From NCBI GenBank assembly GCA_035530195.1, contig DATKVG010000149.1, positions 1 through 14,265 on the forward strand: a stretch of DNA of 14,265 nucleotides, read 5' to 3'. The notes beneath the pieces are model-generated. The model saw only the letters and a list, made by a program, of their open reading frames with translations, did no database searches and had not been told where the DNA came from. Every line of letters begins with the position of its first letter. Position 1 is the stretch's first letter. A program made the translations under genes and the position numbers. This document shows, one piece after another, positions 6,827-14,166 of this stretch. Source of the stretch: JAPLKX01 sp035530195. Lineage in GTDB: Bacteria > Hydrogenedentota > Hydrogenedentia > Hydrogenedentales > SLHB01.

Positions 6827-7807
6827 ATGGCCGGGAAAATGTCGCGCAGGAATTTTGTCAAAGACAGCCTCATCGCATCCGCCGGAGTGGCCGGTGCACT
6901 GGGCGCAACAGCCGCTGGAGCCGCCGAAAAAACCAATGACAAGCCGGGCGACAAACCTGAGATGACTCTCGAAGATGTCGCCAAACAGCCCATGCCCCGC
7001 GGCAAAATCGCCGACCTCGAACTGAGCCGGTTGATGCTCGGCGGCAACCTGATCAGCGGCTATTCGCACAGCCGTGAGCTGACCTACGTCTCCGCCCTGA
7101 TGCGCCATTACAACACCGACGAGAAAATCCTCGAAACCCTCCGGATCGCCGAAGAAAACGGCGTCGACTCGATCAACACCGCCGTGTGGGACGACCTGTC
7201 CGTCTTGCAGCAACACCTGCGGGAGGGCAGCAAAATGAAATGGTTCATCGCGGCCAACCCCGACCGCAATGGCAACTTGGACCAAGTCAAAAAGGCCGTC
7301 GAAAACGGCGCCGACGCCATCTACATTCAAGGTCAGGCCGCCGACAAGCTCGTGGCAGAAGGTCTCATAGACCTGATTGGTCAGGAGGTCGAGTTTATCC
7401 ATTCGTACAACCTGCCCGCGGGCGTCGCGGGTCACTCGCTCGACACCATCATCGCCTGCGAGAAGGCTGGCATCAACCCCGATTTCTACCAGAAAACCCT
7501 GCACACCCACGACTATTTCACCGCACCCAAACCGCCCGTAACCGAAGACATGGGCAAAGAAGACAATTTTTGGTGCAAGGACCCGCAGGCCGTCATCGAT
7601 TACATGGCCGCCATCAAGATACCGTGGGTCGCCTTCAAGGTTATGGCCGCGGGCGCCATACCACCCATCAAAGGATTCCAGCACGCCGTAAACGGCGGCG
7701 CGGATTTTGTCCTGGCGGGCATGTTCGACTGGCAGATTGTTGAAGACGTACGGTATTTCAAGATTGCGATGGCCAAGGCCCAACGCACCCGGCCCTGGTT
7801 TTCATGA
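6827..7807 (+). CDS. Tat-exported TIM-barrel-like protein of unknown function
   Basis: The protein has 326 residues. The start MAGKMSRRNFVK holds a twin-arginine motif (S-R-R-N-F, Arg7-Arg8), followed by an Ala/Gly-rich hydrophobic stretch to about 32, so it should be folded in the cytoplasm and exported by Tat. The rest looks like an alpha/beta barrel of the aldo-keto-reductase-like or metal-dependent TIM type. Visible blocks are LSRLMLGGNLISGYSHSR (66-83), TLRIAEENGVDSINTA (near 104-119), and GADAIYIQ and IHSYNLPAG further on. I see no complete catalytic set that would name a reaction, and use of a cofactor is not shown. AAAGGAGGAG (6811-6820), 6 nt before the ATG, is the strongest ribosome-binding site in the window. 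The next gene starts 18 nt after its stop with its own good site, so the two are probably one operon. Confidence 0.8.
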   Translation: MAGKMSRRNFVKDSLIASAGVAGALGATAAGAAEKTNDKPGDKPEMTLEDVAKQPMPRGKIADLELSRLMLGGNLISGYSHSRELTYVSALMRHYNTDEKILETLRIAEENGVDSINTAVWDDLSVLQQHLREGSKMKWFIAANPDRNGNLDQVKKAVENGADAIYIQGQAADKLVAEGLIDLIGQEVEFIHSYNLPAGVAGHSLDTIIACEKAGINPDFYQKTLHTHDYFTAPKPPVTEDMGKEDNFWCKDPQAVIDYMAAIKIPWVAFKVMAAGAIPPIKGFQHAVNGGADFVLAGMFDWQIVEDVRYFKIAMAKAQRTRPWFS

Positions 7808-7825
7808 AGTAAAGGAGATGCACTT

Positions 7826-9127
7826 ATGGCGTACTTTCTGGTAGGAGTTGGCGTCCGCGACATCACGCCGCCGCCTGGCTGCCCCCTGTGGGGCTACTCG
7901 GACCGCACCGGCCCGGCCGACGGCACGCTCGATCCGCTGTATGCGAAAACCATCGCGTTTCAGGCAGGCCAGAACATCGCCGCCGTCGTCACGCTCGACC
8001 TCGGCCGGCCGCTGAACGACTCCGCCCTCGAACGCATCCGCGATCGAGCGCGCGCCGCCGATATCGACTACGTCTTTTTCACGGCGTCCCACACGCATCA
8101 TGCGCCCGTGCTCGAAATGGCCGATGCACCCTACATGCCCGCCATCGAACAAGGCGTCCTTGAATCCATCGAAGAGGCCGCGTCCAAACTCCAGCCCGCC
8201 CGGCTTGGCGTCGGCCGCGTCGACGTCGATATCGCCCACAACCGCCGCGTGATCGGGCCCGACGGACGCTGCACCATGTTGTGGCGCAACCAGGAAAAGA
8301 AACCCACCTCGCCCGTCGACAAGGAAGCCACCATAATTCGCGTCACCACGCTCGACGGCGATCCCATCGCCACGCTCGTCCATTTTGCGTGCCACCCCGT
8401 CATTATGGGTCCGTCAAACCTCAAGTACAGCGCCGATTACGTCGGCGAGATGACACGCCTCGTCAAGGAGAAAACCGGCGCCGAATGCCTGTTCCTCCAG
8501 GGCGGCTGCGGAAACATCAACCCATACCTCGACAAGACCCCCATCCGAAAAGGCGGCGTCGACGCCATGAAAAGCGTCGGAAAAGAGTTCGCCGACGCGG
8601 TCCTGGCCGCGCTGCCCGGCATAGAGACCGCCGCCACCGACGTCCCCGCCGTCGAGTTCAGCGAAAAGAACGTCCCCATCGGCACTCGCTGGGACTTGCA
8701 GAACCCGCAAAACGCCGACTACTTCCGCGAGCAGTACGGCCCCCTGTTCGACCTCTACGCACCCAAGCTCACCCCCGACCTCGCCGTGCCCGTCAGCATA
8801 CTCGTCCTCAACGGCCAGATCGCCCTGCTCGGCATGCCGGGCGAGATCTTCGTCCAATACCAGTTGGCCCTCAAGCAGAATTCGCTCGTGAAAAACACCC
8901 TCCTCTGCGGCTACACAAACGGGTTCTACCTCTATTTTCCCACCATCCCCGACGCCGCGGTAGGCGGGTACGGCGGGCTCGAAGCAACACTCGTCGGACT
9001 CGGCGCAGCCGACAAACTACTCGCCGAAGGACAGGCCGAGATCGGACGCCTCGCCGGCAAGTTCCACGCCCTCTGCGCCGACGAAGACTTCACCGAATAC
9101 GAAGACGAAAAAGAGGCCGAAGCCTGA
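7826..9127 (+). CDS. Neutral/alkaline ceramidase-like hydrolase (no signal peptide)
   Basis: The protein has 433 residues and resembles the N-terminal domain of neutral/alkaline non-lysosomal ceramidases, a zinc amidase fold. Blocks are VGVGVRDITPPPGCPLWGY (6-24), SHTHHAP (88-94) and HFACHP (186-191) as candidate metal ligands, GGCGNINP (226-233), GMPGEIF (336-342) and YTNGFYLYFP (363-372). True ceramidases are larger, usually above 600 residues, with a C-terminal Ig-like domain and a secretion signal. This one lacks both, so it is probably cytoplasmic and its substrate need not be ceramide. AAGGAGA sits 8 nt before the ATG. The C terminus is acidic (DEDFTEYEDEKEAEA). It is the second gene of a likely operon with the Tat-exported protein, which suggests one shared but unknown substrate pathway. 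The fold is fairly sure and the substrate unknown. Confidence 0.82.
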   Translation: MAYFLVGVGVRDITPPPGCPLWGYSDRTGPADGTLDPLYAKTIAFQAGQNIAAVVTLDLGRPLNDSALERIRDRARAADIDYVFFTASHTHHAPVLEMADAPYMPAIEQGVLESIEEAASKLQPARLGVGRVDVDIAHNRRVIGPDGRCTMLWRNQEKKPTSPVDKEATIIRVTTLDGDPIATLVHFACHPVIMGPSNLKYSADYVGEMTRLVKEKTGAECLFLQGGCGNINPYLDKTPIRKGGVDAMKSVGKEFADAVLAALPGIETAATDVPAVEFSEKNVPIGTRWDLQNPQNADYFREQYGPLFDLYAPKLTPDLAVPVSILVLNGQIALLGMPGEIFVQYQLALKQNSLVKNTLLCGYTNGFYLYFPTIPDAAVGGYGGLEATLVGLGAADKLLAEGQAEIGRLAGKFHALCADEDFTEYEDEKEAEA

Positions 9128-9146
9128 TCTAACAAGTGTTTTCCTC

Positions 9147-9188
9147 GTTGGGACGCCCCCTGGTAGTTGTGGGGGGTGTCCCACTTTT
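9147..9188. repeat. Dispersed palindromic repeat, copy 2
   Basis: Left arm GTTGGGACGCCCCC (9147-9160), a 10-nt spacer TGGTAGTTGT, and right arm GGGGGGTGTCCCAC (9171-9184), followed by TTTT. The right arm is identical to that of copy 1 at 1155-1168. It begins 20 nt after the stop of the ceramidase-like gene and could also act as a weak terminator hairpin. Confidence 0.85.
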
Positions 9189-9268
9189 GACTCCAGCATC
9201 AAGCCTGCTTTGGTTGCAGCCTTAGCTATATTGTGATAACTTATGCGTGGGCAGTCCCCTCCGGAACA

Positions 9269-9340
9269 CGCGGGAATACGAGTTCCCGGTCTCGCGTTTG
9301 AAAGGCAAGCCCGGCGGCCGGGAATAACCGGCGGCCAAAA
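9269..9340 (+). promoter_or_regulatory. Structured leader before the small Cys-rich protein
   Basis: Two adjacent hairpins are possible: CGGGAA/TTCCCG (9271-9288, loop TACGAG) and GCCGG/CCGGC (9317-9332, loop GAATAA). Both carry the word GGGAATA (9272-9278 and 9320-9326). CCGGCGGCC occurs twice in direct orientation (9311-9319 and 9328-9336). I match it to no riboswitch class, and the transcription start is not evident. Confidence 0.35.
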
Positions 9341-9385
9341 CAGTTTTACTGACGTAACTCGAGTTGTAAACGTGGAGTAGAGAGT

Positions 9386-9652
9386 ATGAAAAAGTACATC
9401 TTCTTGTTGGCTGGTTTGTTGGCGCTCGGTTTAACGGCATTGGCTCCGGCAATCCATGCCGGCGAGGCCGCCGCGACATGCGCAAAAAATTCCTGTGACG
9501 CCGCCAAGACGGCCGCGTCCTGCCCAGCGGCGTGCTGCGCCAACTGTCCCAACGCCGCCGCTTCGTCCGAAGCAGAAGCCAAGGAATGCCCCAAGGCCGC
9601 GGGTACTTGCCCGAAAGCCGCCGGCGCCTGCCCCAAAGCCGCCGCCAAGTAA
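9386..9652 (+). CDS. Small secreted Cys/Ala-rich protein
   Basis: This 88-residue protein has a clear Sec signal peptide (Lys-Lys, a hydrophobic core at about 4-20, probable cleavage after Ala25). The mature peptide of about 63 residues has nine Cys (32, 37, 46, 50, 51, 54, 68, 75, 82) and many Ala, Lys and Pro. The C terminus holds three 7-residue units of the form C-P-K-A-A-x-x, placing Cys at exact heptad spacing. The Cys content suggests metal binding or disulphide cross-linking outside the cytoplasm, but I recognise no family. GGAG at 9374-9377 sits 8 nt before the ATG, and a hairpin terminator follows, so it is probably a single-gene unit with a structured leader. The signal peptide, ribosome-binding site and terminator make it a real gene despite its size. 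Confidence 0.8.
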   Translation: MKKYIFLLAGLLALGLTALAPAIHAGEAAATCAKNSCDAAKTAASCPAACCANCPNAAASSEAEAKECPKAAGTCPKAAGACPKAAAK

Positions 9653-9673
9653 CTCACGTTCAACTCATTTCCA

Positions 9674-9707
9674 GGCGCGGATCCAAAAATCCGCGCCGGT
9701 ACTTTTT
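9674..9707 (+). terminator. Probable intrinsic terminator after the small Cys-rich gene
   Basis: A perfect 9-bp stem GGCGCGGAT/ATCCGCGCC (9674-9682 with 9689-9697), a 6-nt loop, then five T at 9703-9707. The T run begins 5 nt after the stem, which weakens the call slightly. It starts 22 nt after the stop codon. Confidence 0.7.
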
Positions 9708-9722
9708 AGGGCGTGTATTGTG

Positions 9723-9743
9723 GTGCGGGCGTCTCGCCTGCAC
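9723..9743. repeat. Short palindrome next to the uvrB stop
   Basis: GTGCGGGCG (9723-9731) and CGCCTGCAC (9735-9743) form a 9-bp stem with one G-T wobble and loop TCT, just beyond the uvrB stop at 9746-9748. It has no T run on the minus strand, so it is more likely a repeat or mRNA-end stabiliser than a full terminator. Confidence 0.55.
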
Positions 9744-9745
9744 AT

Positions 9746-11767
9746 TCAGATTTCTTCGATCTGCCGCTGTTCCAGAGCCCGGATCCGGTCGCGGTACTGC
9801 GCCGCCTTCTCAAACTCCATCTTTGACGCGGCCTCCCGCATCTGCTTTCTCAGCCGCATGATGGTTTTTTGCAGTTCAAACGCCGGTATATACAAATCCT
9901 GATCTTCCGCGGCCAGCGGTATCGTGACGTAATCGCGCTCGTAGATGCTTTCGAGAAGGTTAACAATCTCTTTCTGTACCGACCGCGGCGTGATCCGGTG
10001 TTTCTTGTTGTACTCGATTTGTCTATCGCGCCTTCGGGTCGTCTCCGCCAGCGCACGGTCCATCGACCCCGTCATCCGGTCCGCATACATCAGCACCCGC
10101 CCCGTGATGTTCCGCGCCGCGCGCCCGCACGTCTGGATCAGGCTCGTCTCCGACCTCAGATAACCCTCCTTATCGGCATCGAGTATCGCCACCAGCGCCA
10201 CTTCCGGGATGTCCAGCCCTTCCCGCAGCAGGTTGATGCCCACCAGCACGTCATACTCGCCTTTCCGCAACGCCCGCACCAACTCGATCCGCTCGAGCGT
10301 CTGGACGTCCGCGTGCATGTACCGCACCCGCATCCTCAAATCGCCGTAATACTCCGTCAAATCTTCCGCCATCCGCTTTGTGAGCGTTGTTACGAGCACC
10401 CGCTCGCCGCGGCTGGCGCACTTCCGGATCTCGTCCAGCAGGTCGTCCACCTGGTTCGCTGCCGGCCGCACCTCCACCTGTGGGTCGACCAGCCCCGTCG
10501 GCCGCACCACCTGCTCGACGATCAACCCGCTGCTCTTGCGCAACTCGTACTCGGCCGGCGTCGCGCTCACGTAAATCGCCTGGCGAACCCGCTGCTCGAA
10601 CTCCTCGAACGTCAGCGGCCGGTTATCTCGCGCCGACGGCAGCCGGAATCCGTACTCGACCAGCTTGTCTTTGCGCGACCGGTCGCCGCGGAACATCGCC
10701 CCGATCTGCGGCACGCTCATATGGCTCTCGTCGATCACGATCAGCTTGTCTTCGGGGAAATAATCCAGCAGCGTGAACGGCGGCTCGCCCGGCGCCCGCC
10801 CGTCGAGGTGCCGTGAATAGTTTTCAATCCCGCTGCAGTAACCCAGTTCCCGCATCATCTCGATGTCGAACCGCGTCCGCTGTTCGAGCCGCTGTTCTTC
10901 GATCAGTTTTTTCTGCGCCCGCAACTCCTGCAGCCGTTCCTCGAGTTCGATCTCGATGTTGCCAATCGCCTGCTCGATATTGTCGGCCGTGGTCGCGTAA
11001 TGCGACCCGGGATATACCGCGACACGCCGGAGGCGCCGGTTCGTTACGCCCCGCAGCGGGTCGATCTCCGCGATCGACTCGACCTCGTCGCCAAAATACT
11101 CGACCCGGATCGCGAGGTCGCCCTCGTACGCGGGAAAAATGTCCACCACGTCCCCCCGGACACGGAACGTGCCCCGGTGAAAATCAACATCGTTCCGCGT
11201 GTACTGCATCACCACCAGTTCCGAAATCAGCCGGTCCCGCGGCATCAGGCTCGATCCTTCCTCCAGATCCACGTGCAACTGCCGGTACACGTCCGGCGAC
11301 CCGATCCCGTAAATGCACGACACGCTCGCCACGATCAGGCAATCCCGCCGCGTCAGTAGCGCACGCGTCGCCGAATGGCGCATCTTGTCGATCTCATCGT
11401 TGATCGACGCGTCTTTCTCGATATAGGTGTCTGTCGACGGGATATACGCTTCCGGCTGGTAATAGTCGTAATAACTTACGAAATACTCGATGGCATTATT
11501 CGGAAAAAGGCTCTTGAACTCGCCGTAAAGCTGGGCGGCAAGGATCTTGTTGTGCGCCATGACCAGCGTGGGCCGGTTGATTTTCTCGACCACGTTGGCG
11601 ATCGTGAACGTCTTGCCCGACCCCGTCACCCCCAGCAGCACCTGGTGCTGCAGCCCTTCCCCAAGTCCGCCCACCAAATCCTCGATGGCTTCAGGCTGAT
11701 CGCCCGCGGGTTTGAACGGGCTGACCAGTTCGAACTTCCCCTGCAGCGGCGGCGAACTAATGTGCAT
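9746..11767 (-). CDS. uvrB: UvrABC excinuclease subunit B
   Basis: UvrB verifies DNA damage handed over by UvrA and recruits UvrC for dual incision in nucleotide-excision repair. At 673 residues it is full length. Motifs in order: GDQPEAI (22-28), Walker A GVTGSGKT (46-53), the beta-hairpin region YYDYYQPEAYIPSTDTYIEK (99-118), helicase motif II DESH (346-349), SATP (401-404), LVGINLLREGLDIPEVALV (508-526), motif VI QTCGRAARN (545-553), and a C-terminal UVR helix pair (about 634-669) for UvrC binding. Motif VI has Cys547 where Ile is usual; the two Arg that touch ATP are present. I chose Met-His-Ile-Ser at 11767 because the family begins a few residues before FELVSPFKPAGDQP. A longer reading to 11902 would run through the end of rel. 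It overlaps rel by 11 bp, so translation is probably coupled. Confidence 0.97.
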   Translation of the reverse strand: MHISSPPLQGKFELVSPFKPAGDQPEAIEDLVGGLGEGLQHQVLLGVTGSGKTFTIANVVEKINRPTLVMAHNKILAAQLYGEFKSLFPNNAIEYFVSYYDYYQPEAYIPSTDTYIEKDASINDEIDKMRHSATRALLTRRDCLIVASVSCIYGIGSPDVYRQLHVDLEEGSSLMPRDRLISELVVMQYTRNDVDFHRGTFRVRGDVVDIFPAYEGDLAIRVEYFGDEVESIAEIDPLRGVTNRRLRRVAVYPGSHYATTADNIEQAIGNIEIELEERLQELRAQKKLIEEQRLEQRTRFDIEMMRELGYCSGIENYSRHLDGRAPGEPPFTLLDYFPEDKLIVIDESHMSVPQIGAMFRGDRSRKDKLVEYGFRLPSARDNRPLTFEEFEQRVRQAIYVSATPAEYELRKSSGLIVEQVVRPTGLVDPQVEVRPAANQVDDLLDEIRKCASRGERVLVTTLTKRMAEDLTEYYGDLRMRVRYMHADVQTLERIELVRALRKGEYDVLVGINLLREGLDIPEVALVAILDADKEGYLRSETSLIQTCGRAARNITGRVLMYADRMTGSMDRALAETTRRRDRQIEYNKKHRITPRSVQKEIVNLLESIYERDYVTIPLAAEDQDLYIPAFELQKTIMRLRKQMREAASKMEFEKAAQYRDRIRALEQRQIEEI

Positions 11768-13781
11768 CAGGCATTTCCCGCACGAACACCGTCGAGATCT
11801 CCCGCACCCCCGCCACCGTCCGTATCGTCCTCGAGACTTGGTCGATGCTGGTCTTGTCGGTCGTGTTGAAGATAAACTCGAACGAGCTTTGGCCGTTCTC
11901 ACCCGGCTGGTACTGCGCGCTGACGATGTCCACGATCAGCGGCCGGATCGATTCCGTCAGGTCGGCGAGGATGTTCGGCCGCGAACTCGTCGCCACACGG
12001 ATACCGATCTGGAAACTCCCCTCGCCGTCCCACGACGCTTTGATGATGCGCTGCGTATCACGGCTAATCGCCGTGAAATGACGGCAATCGTTACGGTGGA
12101 TCGTGATGCCCGTATGCTTCCGGATGTACCCGATCAGCGAGTGGCCCGGCATCGGGTTGCAGCACTTCGCAAACTGGACCGCCATGTGTTTCTGACCCTG
12201 CACCCGGATCAGCTTGTTCCGCGTCGCGTCGTCCACCACACGCACCGGCGATTTCAACGGCGGCGCCGCCGGCTTTGGCCCCGCCGGCTTCGCCTTTTCC
12301 GCTTTGTCCTGTTCGGCTGGTTCAAGCTGGCCCAACTCACGCAGCCGCTGCCGGATCTTTGTCCGGGCCCGCGACGACACCACGATGTCCAGCCAACCAA
12401 TGTGCGGCGTCTGGTTTTTCGACGTCAGGATCTCGACCCGGTCGCCCGTCTGAAGGTTGTAACTCAGCGGAACCAGCCGGCCGTTCACCCGCGAACCAAT
12501 GCAATGGTTGCCCACGTCCGAGTGGATGGCGTACGCAAAATCCAGCGGCGTCGCCCCCGCCTGCAACTCCTTCACCTCGCCCTTCGGCGTGAACACGAAA
12601 ATCTCGTTCATCTGAACGTCGCGCATCACCCCGTCGATGAACTCGTCCGCCGATCGCGTCTCCTGCAGCGACTCGTACATCTGCCGCAACCATTTCAGCC
12701 GTTCCTCGAGCGTCCGGTCCGTGCGCTGCTGCTCGCCCTCCTTGTACACCCAATGCGCCGCAATCCCCACCTGCGCCGTCTCGTCCATGTGGTGCGTCCG
12801 GATCTGGATCTCGAGCGGCCGCCCGTTCTCGCACATCACCGTCGTGTGGATCGACTGGTACCCGTTCGCTTTGGGAATCGGGATGTAATCCTTGAACCGG
12901 TTCGGGAACGGTTTCCAAAGCTGGTGAACGATCCCCAGCGCCTTATAGCAGTCCGCATCCGATCGCGTGATGATACGAACCGCCTGGACGTCCATCACCT
13001 CATCGAAATCTTTCCCCTGAAGCATCATCTTCCGGTGAATGCTGTACAGGTGCTTGGGCCGGCCGATCACGTCCGCCGCAATGCTCTCTTCTTTAATTCG
13101 CTTGTCGAGGACCGCCAGGATCTCCCCGAGCCACGCTTCCCGCTCTCGCCGCTTCATCGAAACCCGCGCCGCGATCGATTTGTATTCCACCGGGTTCAGC
13201 CGGTGGAACGCGTGGTCCTCGAGTTCCCACTTCCACCGCGCTATACCGAGCCGATGGGCCAGCGGCGCGTAAATATCCAGGGTTTCCTGCGAGATCCGCT
13301 CAATTTTCTTCGGCGGCAGGTACTCGATCGTCCTCATGTTATGCAGCCGGTCCGCAAGCTTGATAAGGATCACCCGCACGTCCTGCACCGTCGCTATCAA
13401 CATTTTCCGCAGGCTCGCCGCCTGTTTCTCCGCACGCGTCTGTCCCGCCGACGCCATATACAGCGAACCGATCTTCGTCACCCCGTCCACCAGCGACGTG
13501 ATCTCCGGCCCAAACGGGGTTTCCAGTTCCACACGCGTCACCAGCGTGTCCTCGAGCACGTCGTGAAGCAGCCCCGCCGTGATCGTCGTCACATCAAGCT
13601 TGAGCCCCGCCAAAATCCGCGCTACCGCAAGGCTGTGCCCTATGTAAGGTTCCCCCGAAAGGCGCTTTTGACCACGGTGTGCCAAGTCCGCGACACGGTA
13701 CGCGTCACGTACCAGGTCCAAGTCCACCGCAGGATTGTTTTTCCGCAGCAGCTTGAGAAGTCTCGCAAACTCCGTTCTCAT
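11757..13781 (-). CDS. rel: Bifunctional (p)ppGpp synthetase/hydrolase, RelA/SpoT family
   Basis: This enzyme makes and degrades (p)ppGpp, the alarmone of the stringent response. It has 674 residues, slightly below the usual 700-750. Domains in order: HD hydrolase (about 25-175) with intact HDVLEDT (73-79) and NMRTIEYLPPKK (148-159); synthetase (about 215-350) with GRPKHLYSIHRKM (240-252), RFKD (295-298), YQSIHTTV (308-315) and AAHWVYKE (341-348); TGS (about 392-455); an Ala/Pro/Lys-rich linker (about 485-512); a CC-type zinc-binding stretch KCCNPMPG (539-546); and C-terminal ACT (about 590-670). RFKD matches the RxKD signature of bifunctional enzymes, against ExDD of RelA alone. I chose the ATG at 13781, with GAGG 9 nt upstream; a longer reading from a TTG at 13835 has no better site. 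Its stop overlaps uvrB. Confidence 0.95.
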   Translation of the reverse strand: MRTEFARLLKLLRKNNPAVDLDLVRDAYRVADLAHRGQKRLSGEPYIGHSLAVARILAGLKLDVTTITAGLLHDVLEDTLVTRVELETPFGPEITSLVDGVTKIGSLYMASAGQTRAEKQAASLRKMLIATVQDVRVILIKLADRLHNMRTIEYLPPKKIERISQETLDIYAPLAHRLGIARWKWELEDHAFHRLNPVEYKSIAARVSMKRREREAWLGEILAVLDKRIKEESIAADVIGRPKHLYSIHRKMMLQGKDFDEVMDVQAVRIITRSDADCYKALGIVHQLWKPFPNRFKDYIPIPKANGYQSIHTTVMCENGRPLEIQIRTHHMDETAQVGIAAHWVYKEGEQQRTDRTLEERLKWLRQMYESLQETRSADEFIDGVMRDVQMNEIFVFTPKGEVKELQAGATPLDFAYAIHSDVGNHCIGSRVNGRLVPLSYNLQTGDRVEILTSKNQTPHIGWLDIVVSSRARTKIRQRLRELGQLEPAEQDKAEKAKPAGPKPAAPPLKSPVRVVDDATRNKLIRVQGQKHMAVQFAKCCNPMPGHSLIGYIRKHTGITIHRNDCRHFTAISRDTQRIIKASWDGEGSFQIGIRVATSSRPNILADLTESIRPLIVDIVSAQYQPGENGQSSFEFIFNTTDKTSIDQVSRTIRTVAGVREISTVFVREMPDAH

Positions 13782-13899
13782 CCATGGGGGCCTCGCGCGC
13801 CCGGCCGCGCACCAAATGCAGTTCTTGCACGACAATTACCCGCTGATACTGTGTATTCTACCATTTTTTATCCCCCGCCGTTAGTCACAAAACCTCTCC

Positions 13900-14131
13900 G
13901 TTGGGACGCCCCCCGCCGCGCTTCTTAGCGCCGTACTTTAGTGTGCCGTTGTTAGCAGCCCGTGGTAAAAGTCTCGTGATGGCGAGCGCGAGCCATTTGG
14001 CACGGGATCAAGGCGCGAAACCGCTGGAAAAGTGCCCCCTTTTTCAAGGTTTCGCAACGCAGAGACCGTGACAAAGGGCCGCGCGCAGACCACGATGACT
14101 TTTACCACGGGCTGTTAGGGGGGTGTCCCAC
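13900..14131. repeat. Dispersed palindromic repeat, copy 3, interrupted by a MITE-like element
   Basis: Left arm GTTGGGACGCCCCCC (13900-13914) and right arm GGGGGGTGTCCCAC (14118-14131) match copies 1 and 2. The arms are 203 bp apart here. Removing the 159-bp element and one TTAG leaves a spacer of about 40 bp, similar in kind to copy 1, with a shared GCGCTT-type segment. Confidence 0.75.
13956..14114. mobile_element. MITE-like element with 18-bp terminal inverted repeats and a TTAG target duplication
   Basis: CAGCCCGTGGTAAAAGTC (13956-13973) is repeated exactly in inverted orientation at 14097-14114, and weaker similarity continues inward. The element is flanked on both sides by TTAG (13952-13955 and 14115-14118), a 4-bp target duplication of the YTAR type seen with some IS5-group transposases. 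It is 159 bp with no coding capacity. An internal inverted repeat GCGAAACC/GGTTTCGC (14015-14022 and 14048-14055) adds a second stem. It would need a transposase supplied from elsewhere. Confidence 0.8.
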
Positions 14132-14141
14132 TCTTCGTGCC

Positions 14142-14166
14142 GTCGGGACGCCCCTGGCAGTTATGA
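14142..14166. repeat. Dispersed palindromic repeat, copy 4 (left half)
   Basis: GTCGGGACGCCCC followed by TGGCAGTTATG resembles the left arm and spacer of copy 2 (9147-9170). No right arm follows; the C-rich array begins instead. Confidence 0.6.

Noticed and set aside
6383..7783. Minus-strand open frame of 466 codons opposite the recombinase and the Tat-exported protein
   Set aside because: It crosses two clear plus-strand genes, has no recognisable motif and is Val/Gly/Phe-rich in the manner of antisense frames.
9269..9340. Known riboswitch (c-di-GMP or cobalamin type) before the small gene
   Set aside because: Neither the conserved core bases nor the expected helix order of those classes could be matched by eye.
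9386..9652. Small Cys-rich protein as a classical metallothionein
   Set aside because: It has a signal peptide, high Ala content and heptad Cys spacing, unlike known bacterial metallothioneins, so I left the function open.
11712..13928. Long plus-strand open frame of 738 codons opposite rel and the uvrB start
   Set aside because: It is antisense to rel, whose domains and motifs are unmistakable. Its translation is Arg/His/Pro/Val-rich without motifs, a usual product of GC-rich codon bias on the opposite strand.
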